Source: Malus domestica (Eukaryota > Streptophyta > Magnoliopsida > Rosales > Rosaceae). Taken from it: DNA of 64,000 nucleotides. The stretch is taken from assembly GCF_042453785.1 (NCBI RefSeq), contig NC_091673.1:8887001-8951000 (forward strand), written 5' to 3'. The translations under genes and the position numbers were made by a program. This document shows positions 57,412-64,000 of this stretch, one piece after another. The notes below the pieces were generated by a model. It saw only the letters and a program-made list of their open reading frames with translations, ran no database searches and was not told the DNA's origin. Each line of letters starts with the position of its first letter. The stretch's first letter is position 1.

Positions 57412-58569
57412 TTATTGGCTACTTGTGTTATCTTTCTCAGAAAATCCATCAGTGGCAGCACCCAATGACTGTGAAGGTGTTTCTGCACATGCCCTCAGGA
57501 CAGCTTCATTCTGCAAGGAAAGTGGCATTCCAGGAGTTCAATATCAGTTTAACAGAAGATCACCAAATTTTGTGACACAAAACACTTTGACAAAAAATAA
57601 ACATAAATCCCAACACACGGTTTTGAGTGTGCAAGTATAACATACACTCCACTAGTACATTGCAATATCAATATAACAGTGGTGCTTTCAAGTAGTCGCA
57701 CATAAATCCTGCATCTAGTCATTTCGATTCCCTCTATCAAATGTTTTGTAGTGCATTTGTTACTAACGTAGCATAAGTCCTTGGTACTTGAAATTCCCTC
57801 CAAGCACACCACAATATAATTAGACTGATTCAATCATTGATGATTAGGGTCCAAACGATGATTGAAAAAAATAGAATTCAAATGAAAAACAATCAGTCTG
57901 GTATTTATTTCGGATTTGGGACCATGTTTAAGCCCAAGGACAACGAAAGAAACAAGCTTTTGTAAATACATCGTGTAGTTTCCTTCCTAGGACATTTCAA
58001 CTAATAGACCTGGTTAATTGACCACAAATTACGATCACATGAATAAGACGGAAGGATACCCTTTTCTAATCAATCCAACACAATGCTGTTTCGCCATTTT
58101 CCGATACCAAAGTTACCAAAACTAATCATTCGTCATGTTATTTATCTCTTAAAACAATGATTGAGCAAACCCAAATGGGAATTTCTCAGTTTTCATTTGC
58201 CAAAAGACTCAACATCCCTTCAGCATATGCTGAGGCTTACGCACAGTTCGACTTTCAAGTGAAGCAATGCACTACTGCCTGGCTCCTATGTACGCACCAA
58301 ATCACATTTAACGTGGAATAATCCGATTTCGAGCAAGTAATAACTACGAAATTTCGAGAATTCAGTAAAACCCTAATCAGAGAGTGGGAAATCAGAAATG
58401 ATATGAAACAGTAAAGGGGGGAGAAGAGAACCTGCCAAACGCGGAGGAGACGCTTCTTGGCGTTGGCTTTACGGGTGGTGGTCAGCTTTATTCTCTTCCA
58501 AACGAGACCGCCGGAGTCGTGCTTCTTCACTATCTCCAGCACTCGCGTCCCCCAAAACGCACCCGCCAT
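57412..58569 (-). CDS. Conserved plant microprotein, 78 residues (Fb15-like)
   Basis: Exon 1 (58432-58569) encodes 46 residues starting MAGAFWGTRVLEIVKKHDSG and ending in KRLLRVWQ. A GT-AG intron of 921 bp follows. Exon 2 (57412-57510) encodes NEAVLRACAETPSQSLG and a short acidic/Ser tail ending SSQ. The phase across the intron is exact. The first 57 residues are very basic and look like a conserved small plant family that I recall being labelled 'fiber protein Fb15'; that label is from memory and gives no function. The start codon lies directly after a (GA)n leader. No membrane segment, signal peptide or catalytic motif is visible. Confidence 0.8.
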
Positions 58570-58612
58570 CTCTCTCTCTCTCTCTCTCTCTCCCTCCCTC
58601 CCTCCCTCCTTT
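58570..58612 (-). repeat. (CT)n/(CCCT)n microsatellite at the microprotein leader
   Basis: About 11 CT units followed by CCCT units directly abut the start codon at 58569, so they lie in the 5' UTR (GA/GGGA on the coding strand). Confidence 0.85.
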
Positions 58613-59167
58613 TGTTCTCTGTTTGGATCTCAGCTCCTATTGGATTCGGTGGGTTTTTACAGGGGCTTATTTACTCTTTCGATTTTGGGCCCACTTTGTT
58701 CAATCTGGCCCATTTAGGTTGGGCCCAATCTCTTCTATTTCTTTTCCCACGTCTTTTTATTTATGTTTCTTGATTTCTTTAATTTTTTTTAATTCTAAAA
58801 ATAAACAAAAATGTATGGGATGAAAAAATGGTATGCGAAAATTAGTATTCCACAAAAGTATAAAATTCTAATTCATGTGAGAAGCAACGACTCTAGCAGG
58901 ATCACTAATAAAATATCACTTTAGCCCATTTAATTGAAATTATAAAATGTTAACGTGATTTAACCGTAACTGCACAAAATATGAGAGGATGAGAAGGGCA
59001 CCCAAACATGAGGGCAAACAATCTGCCTCCTTGTTTTCTTTAGTTAATAGTGATTGTTTAATCATTACCAAAAAAAAAGTGCTTGTTTAATAAGTTCTTG
59101 GAATTAGTTTAAGTGGTAACAAAAAATAAAGTAGTAAGACTAAGTCCATGGTTTAAAAAGACTAATT
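58613..59167. other. Promoter of the microprotein gene and spacer
   Basis: Several GGGCCCA / TGGGCCCA-type motifs lie at 58687-58727 (TTGGGCCCAC, TTGGGCCCAA). These resemble the site II/TCP-type elements common in promoters of housekeeping and ribosome-related genes. No gene is seen. Confidence 0.45.
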
Positions 59168-59172
59168 TGACG

Positions 59173-59243
<71 letters not shown>

Positions 59244-59247
59244 CGTC
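59168..59247 (-). tRNA. tRNA-Leu (anticodon TAG)
   Basis: The minus-strand 80-nt sequence has acceptor GACGGTT/AGCCGTC, D-arm GCCGAGTGGTCTAAGGC, anticodon stem CCAGA/TCTGG with loop TTTAGGC (anticodon TAG), a long variable arm TCCGAAAGGGCG as in class II tRNAs, and T-arm GTGGGTTCAAATCCCAC. It appears intact. Confidence 0.96.
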
Positions 59248-59729
59248 ACATTAAAATAATTCACCCTATTAGTGTATAAGTTTTGATAATTTGTTTGAAG
59301 ATTGTTAACAGATTTTAAGTTGACTCGTTGGGCTCTTGGGTGGTGGGCTTGTGCACGAGTTTGATCCTACTCATCAATTGCACATATGAGCCCACGGGGC
59401 TTATTATTGCTAGGTTTAATTCGGGTATAGTCGTTTTTAGTATTTAATTTTTGTAGTCACTGCTTAATGTAGATGAAAAATATATGAGAAAGGGTTTAGG
59501 CTTTTAAAATTTCATTTCGCGTGTCATTCTATTAACATTTATTTATCCTTCGCCCTTCTTCAATTTTCTCACATACTTTTGTTCTATATCATTATATAAT
59601 ATTAAAACAAAAAATGAAATAATTATTAAAAAAAAATGTCCTTATACATGTAATTTTTCCTTCCTCTAAGAATTTTTCATGTTTAATAATTATTTGTATA
59701 TTTGCAAAATGTAATGTATAAGTTACAAT
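59248..59729. other. Spacer, no gene supported
   Basis: AT-rich. A run of T on the minus strand just downstream of tRNA-Leu (59158-59167 region) is short. Nothing else is recognisable. Confidence 0.4.
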
Positions 59730-60245
59730 TGTCACATTCCGACCTGGGGCCCCCATCACATTCCGGGCTCGACTCCACCGTAGCATGATATTATCCGCTT
59801 TAGGCCTCGACCATGCCCTCACAGTTTGGTTTCTGGGAACTCACGTGAGGCATTTTGGGAGCTCACTAGCTTCAGGTTCCATCGGAACTATGAAGTTAAG
59901 CGAGTTCGCGCGAGAGCAATCTCATGATAGGGTGACACACTGTGAAGTTCTATTGTAATATCCCACATCGCTCAGGGGAGTGGATCCTATAAGCTTTATA
60001 TGTATATTCCCATCTTTACCTAGCACGAGGTCTTTTGGGAGCTCATTGGCTTTATGTTCTATCGAAACTCTGAAGTTAAGCGAGTTCACGCGAGAGCAAT
60101 TCCATGATGGGTAACCCACTGGGAGGTTCCAGTGTGAGTTCCCATAAACAAAATCATGAAGGCGTGGTCGGGACCCAAGCGGACAATATCGTACTACGGT
60201 GAAATCGAGCCCGGATGTGATGGGGGCCAGGGCCGGGATGTGACA
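59730..60245. mobile_element. Rearranged Cassandra TRIM with inverted identical ends
   Basis: The segment begins TGTCAC (59730) and ends GTGACA (60245). Both are the 3' (U5) end of a Cassandra LTR. It is flanked by a perfect 5-bp duplication ACAAT (59725-59729, 60246-60250). From left to right: an inverted 3' half-LTR (59730 to about 59847), a sense-oriented 5' half-LTR fragment with the 5S-like GAACTATGAAGTTAAGCGAG (about 59848-59953), then a complete sense LTR (about 59954-60245) starting TGTAATATCCCACATCGC. No primer-binding or polypurine segment remains between them. Confidence 0.82.
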
Positions 60246-60489
60246 ACAATCAAGGGCGGAGTTAAGATAATCTATAGGGTGAACTACAACCCACTCCAAT
60301 GAGGGTGTGTCAACGTTGTTAAGTTAGGATGTACATATTAATAGGTGAAATCGAGCTCGGATGTGGTGGGGGCCAGGGCCGGGATGTGACAACAATCAAG
60401 GGCAGAGTTAAGATAATCTATAGGGTGAACTACAACCCACTCCAATGAGGGTGTGTCAACGTTGTTAAGTTAGGATGTACATATTAATA
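60198..60489 (+). repeat. 146-bp tandem duplication spanning the Cassandra end and its flank
   Basis: GGTGAAATCGAGCCCGGATG (60198) and GGTGAAATCGAGCTCGGATG (60344) start two nearly identical 146-bp copies. Each holds the last ~48 bp of the LTR plus flanking DNA, so the duplication happened after the insertion. Confidence 0.92.
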
Positions 60490-60684
60490 TAACCTTCTTT
60501 GTCAATCAAAAGAGGATGAAAGACTATTTAACAAAACAAAATTTTGCTATTTTTAGTTTAAGCCTCACCTACAAGTGATTTTAACATCTCTAATTAAAAA
60601 AATAAAAAATATGCACTAAATATAAATTTTAACATCTCTTTATTTTTCACTTATTTTATTACTTTTGGCATAGAAAACGAGAAT

Positions 60685-60895
60685 GTATCCATGCACGCCA
60701 AAACGATGTGGGCTCCGTGGATGCAAAACAGTGGCAGGCTTCTGGCACACAAAACAATGCTAACATCTCACATGCATAACGAGGCGAACCTAAGCACACA
60801 AGATGAGGCGAGCTATGCGCACGCAGAACAAGGCGAACTCCCAGGTGCTCAGAAAACAAGTCGGGCTCCACGCACAAAAAATATATTTTGAAGAA
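60685..60895 (+). repeat. Degenerate ~30-bp array, cluster 1
   Basis: Variants of GCACRCAAAACGAGGCGRGCTC recur about seven times with unit lengths of 28-33 bp. Confidence 0.75.
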
Positions 60896-61078
60896 CATGA
60901 ATACAATAATTTTGTTATAGTAGTAAGAAAAATTAACAAAAATGGTTCAAATTCTTAGAGTATCAAACTTTCTGGCACCCTCAAGAATTTGAATCATTTT
61001 TATTAATTTTTCTTTTATTTCTCTTACCACTACAACAAATTATCGTATTGATGTTCTTCAAAATATATTTTTCTGCCA
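60880..61078. repeat. ~85-bp-arm foldback with 26-nt loop
   Basis: ATATATTTTGAAGAACATGA (from about 60886) pairs with the reverse complement of TGATGTTCTTCAAAATATAT ending near 61070. The pairing continues through GTAGTAAGAAAAATTAA and ATGGTTCAAATTCTT. The loop holds AAACTTTCTGGCACCC. Confidence 0.85.
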
Positions 61079-61857
61079 AAAACTATTATAATTTGTATTT
61101 AAACTTTTGTTATCAACTATTTAAAACCTAAATTTATAGAGATTTGGACCTTTTTTCTTTTTGTTAATTTTTCTTTTATCTAAATATGAACTATATATTA
61201 ATAGAACTTTTTTTGTCAACCAAAATATGGTGAAAGATTTTTTAAAAAAACAAAAACAATTTAGTTTTTTTGTTGAAGCCTCATTTACAGGTGATTTTAA
61301 CATCTCTAATTTTTTTTTTAAATAAAAAAATATACATTTTAACATCTCTATATTTTTCACTTATTACATTACTGTTGGGCTTAAATATTATACTAAATAT
61401 ACACATGTCGGTCATTAAATCATAAATCCACTTCCAAAAACATTATAAAGATTTCCTTAATCCTCTCGGAAAATATTTCAAGAAAATAAAAAAATGTACA
61501 TTTTTTACAAAAAACGTGAATTAACACTCACGGTTTTCAGTCGGTTTTGCAAATTTGTATAAAAATCACGATTTAATCGTTTTATTTTCACCTTTGCCTC
61601 CCTGTGAAATTTTAAAAATTAAGGTGAGACTTTCCGTTGAGATCCTTGAGTGTAGAACCCTATTGGACAATGTTATGGGCCTCACTACTATATTTTTCAC
61701 TTATTTTTTTAGTTTTCGGTTTAAATATTCCACTAAATATACATTTGTTTCTCAATAAACAGTAAAAATGCCTCCAAATTCCTTAAAAAGTTTAACTTAG
61801 CGATTAGGAAAAATATTTTGTGAAAATAAAAAAATTGAATTTTTGTCCAAAAACATG

Positions 61858-62210
61858 GGTGTTAGGCGGCCTCACTGCATGCAAAACGATTCGAACTCAT
61901 CTTGCGCAAAACGTGGCGAATCATGGCACGAATAATAACACGAGCTCGACTCACAGAAAACGGGGCGGCCTTTTGGCACACAAAACGAGCGCGAGCTTCG
62001 TGCACGAAAAATGAGGTAGGATAAGGCGTATAAATCGAGGTGCGCAAGGAAAACAAGGCTGGTTCTATGCATGCAAAAATGACACGGGCTCCATGGACTA
62101 AAAAAAAGGGCGGGCTTTCAGCACGCAAAACGATGTAGACACCACACATACAGAACGAGACGAACCAAGACACACAAGACGAGGCATGCTCTGTGCATGT
62201 AATAACAAAA
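61858..62210 (+). repeat. Degenerate ~30-bp array, cluster 2
   Basis: About twelve variants of GCACACAAAACGAGGCGGGCTC in the same orientation as cluster 1. Both strands stay partly open in some frames because the period is often a multiple of three, producing a 126-codon minus-strand frame that I regard as an artefact. Confidence 0.75.
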
Positions 62211-62807
62211 CAAAATTTTGCTATTTTTTGTTGAAACCTCACCTACATATGATTTTAACATATCTAATTTAGAAAATATACACTAAATGTACATTTTAAC
62301 ATCTCTATATTTGTCACTTATTTCATTACTTTTGGGTTTAAATATTCTACTAAATATACACTTGTTGGTCAATAAATCTTAAATCCACTTTCAAAAACAT
62401 TACAAAGATTTTCTTAATGCTTACGGAAAATATTTAGAGAAAATAAAAAAATTTGTAGTTTTTACAATAAACGTGAATTAACACTCATGGTTTTTAGTCG
62501 ATTTTGCAAATTCGTACAAAAATCACGGTTCAATTTTTTATTTTAACCTTCGCTTTACTGTGAAGTTTTAAAAATTGAGGTGAGACTTTTCGTTGAGATC
62601 CTTGAGTGTAGAACCCCATTTGACAATGTTATGGGCCTCACTACTATATTTTTCACTTATTTTTTTAGTTTCCTACTTAAATATTACATTTGTTGCTCAA
62701 TAAACCATAAAACTGCTTCCAAATTCCTTTAAAAGTTTAACTTAATGCTTAGGAAAAATATTTTGAAATAATAAAAATTTTGAATTTTTGTCAAAAAAAC
62801 ATGGGTG

Positions 62808-63126
62808 TCAGGCGGGCTCGCCGCACACAAATTGATGTCGACTCAGCTTGTGTAGAACGAGGTGAACCATGACACGAAAAACAGGGTGGGCTCGGCTCAC
62901 ATAAAACAGGGCGTGCTTCCAGCACACAAAATGAGCACGAGCTTTGCGTATGAAAAACGAGGCCGTATAAGGCACATAAATCGTGGTGGGCACAGAAAAC
63001 AAGACTGGCTCGGTGCACGCTAAAACGACGCGGGCTTCGAGAACTGAAAAAATGGGCAGGTTTCTAGCATGCAAAACGATGCGGACACCATACATGCAAA
63101 ACGAGGCAAACAAAAGCACACAAGAT
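62808..63126 (+). repeat. Degenerate ~30-bp array, cluster 3
   Basis: About ten variants of the same unit in the same orientation as clusters 1 and 2. The cluster is cut at 63127 by the end of a hAT element. Confidence 0.75.
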
Positions 63127-64000
63127 GCAAAGTCGGCCCTAAGAATTTGGGGGCCCTAGGCAAGCCTTCAAGATAATGCCATAAAGTTTTCTAACCCATG
63201 ACTCTTTGTACATTGATACGTAAAAAAAAAAGAAATTCGCTAAATACACAAAATATATATTTCAACATCAAATACCTTTAGAAATTAATATCAAAAGAAG
63301 AAATACAAACATTACTTAAATATTACACGTCTCACGTTTTTAGACGCAAATGTACTAATTAAGTTTACATAATCTAATTTTTCAATTGATAAAATAGCTA
63401 ACTCGTTCAACCGTTCTTGTGACATAGTTGATTGAAGATAAGATTTGATCAACTTTAAATTTGAAAAACTTCTTTCAGCAAACGCAACTGTAACTGGTAT
63501 GCTTAACAAAATTCTATAAGCAACCCATGCATTCGAGAAACAACCATCCATTTGTCTCAAATAGTCCAACACTTCCATTGCCCGACTGTCATTCGGTAAA
63601 GTCTCTCTCAAGATTCTTAGCTCTAGAAATAAGTTTTTCCATCAATATTAAAATGCTTACCATGTTTCAAAAATTCTTCAAGATTGATAAAAAAAAAAAC
63701 TCATCAAGCTATCATTCTCCGCAGCTTTTAACTTCTTCAAGTTAAACAAAAGCCCAAACGTTTCTTCATTTTTCTGAAATTGTTCAAAACTGATATCAAG
63801 TAAAGTACGAGCTTGATCAATTATATAAAGGAAGTAATCAACTTTAGAAGTTTCAATAGCTGATTGTTTTACCGCTTCACTAGCACTCTCATCAAACAAT
63901 TTCTTTTTTCGAATGATGCGTTTCTCATGAAAACTAGGTTCAATCCCCATCTCACTTGCTATTTTCTTAGCTTAATTCATTGCCTCATCAAATCCATGTT
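63127..64000 (-). mobile_element. hAT transposon 3' end, runs off the window
   Basis: The boundary at about 63127 starts CAAAGTCGGCCCTAAGAATT and continues GGGGGCCCTAGGC, resembling hAT-type termini known next to GGCCC-rich ends. The minus-strand transposase remnant follows inside. The other terminus and target duplication are outside the window. Confidence 0.6.
63312..63950 (-). pseudogene. hAT transposase C-terminal part (ZMYM1-like), frameshifted
   Basis: The frame 63950-63678 carries a helical region ('VKQSAIETSKVDYFLYIIDQ', 'LLFNLKKLKAAENDSLMSFF'). After HGKHFNIDGK a shift near 63640 leads into 'LRETLPNDSRAMEVLDYL' and the hAT dimerisation domain 'ILLSIPVTVAFAERSFSNLK', then 'LNELAILSIEKLD' (ends 63312). 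This domain pairs transposase monomers. The catalytic RNase-H core would lie upstream, beyond the right edge. The frameshift and an A-run at 63688-63699 suggest a dead copy. Confidence 0.82.

Larger units (their letters stand above)
60475..63126 (+). repeat. ~0.95-kb tandem units containing degenerate ~30-bp arrays
   Basis: The unit contains CCTCACCTACA-TGATTTTAAC (60566, 61279, 62237), CACTAAATATACA, AACGTGAATTAACACTCA (61515, 62470) and GATCCTTGAGTGTAGAACCC (61641, 62599). It ends in a GC-richer array. Two full copies have a period of ~958 bp (61245 to 62203 to about 63126). A first copy (60475-60895) lacks most of the middle. No transposase, LTR or known satellite is recognised. It may be an unclassified non-autonomous element or a young satellite. 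Confidence 0.75.

Noticed and set aside
61862-63119. Minus-strand frames of 103-126 codons in the ~30-bp arrays, and a CRISPR-like look of the arrays
   Set aside because: The frames are a by-product of repeats with periods near a multiple of three. CRISPR does not apply: this is a plant nuclear genome, and units vary along their whole length without a fixed repeat/unique spacer split.

Overview
This window is nuclear DNA from a flowering plant. Genes are split by GT-AG introns, intergenic DNA is AT-rich, and retroelements, MITEs and SINEs are dense. Several repeat families and the sequences of the host genes look like Rosaceae, most likely an apple/pear relative. That placement is inference from remembered sequence resemblance, not from a search.

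Six protein-coding genes can be modelled with exon boundaries: a PBS1-type receptor-like cytoplasmic kinase (8243-11382, +), a SWEET15-like sugar transporter (13442-15663, -), a peroxisomal dienoyl-CoA isomerase DCI1 (23068-24118, +), a GDPD-family glycerophosphodiester phosphodiesterase (37092-38927, +), a NAC083/VNI2-like transcription factor (50382-51719, +) and a 78-residue conserved plant microprotein (57412-58569, -). There are two nuclear tRNA genes: tRNA-Gln(TTG) at 22842-22913 (+) and tRNA-Leu(TAG) at 59168-59247 (-). The order PBS1 - SWEET15 - NAC083 matches three consecutive Arabidopsis loci (AT5G13160, AT5G13170, AT5G13180). DCI1 and a GDPD lie close together elsewhere on Arabidopsis chromosome 5. 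The window therefore looks like an ancestral gene block expanded by transposons.

Layout. 1-5552: a decayed Copia element (-) whose LTR is split by a 3.5-kb non-autonomous LTR element carrying a captured EF-hand gene fragment. 5.5-7.4 kb: gene-free. 7.4-15.8 kb: PBS1 and SWEET15. 16-22.8 kb: tandem duplications, a cluster of inverted-repeat elements including a Mutator-like element with a 9-bp target duplication, and a plastid-derived insert (ycf1 start plus trnM). 22.8-24.1 kb: tRNA-Gln and DCI1. 25.8-30.2 kb: a threefold tandem duplication, one copy holding an intact Cassandra TRIM. 30.6-36 kb: RTE-type LINE remnants flanking a repeat-rich element with an intact orphan coiled-coil ORF. 37.1-38.9 kb: GDPD, with a SINE just downstream. 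39-50 kb: MITEs and old LTR debris. 50.4-51.7 kb: NAC083. 52-57 kb: mostly featureless. 57.4-58.6 kb: microprotein gene. 59.7-63.1 kb: a rearranged Cassandra with both outer ends identical, then ~0.95-kb tandem units containing degenerate ~30-bp arrays. 63.1 kb to the end: the 3' part of a hAT transposase gene.

The host genes do not form a pathway. They cover immune signalling (PBS1), sucrose efflux in senescence or seed development (SWEET15), fatty-acid beta-oxidation (DCI1), phospholipid and phosphate recycling (GDPD) and vessel/senescence transcription control (NAC083).
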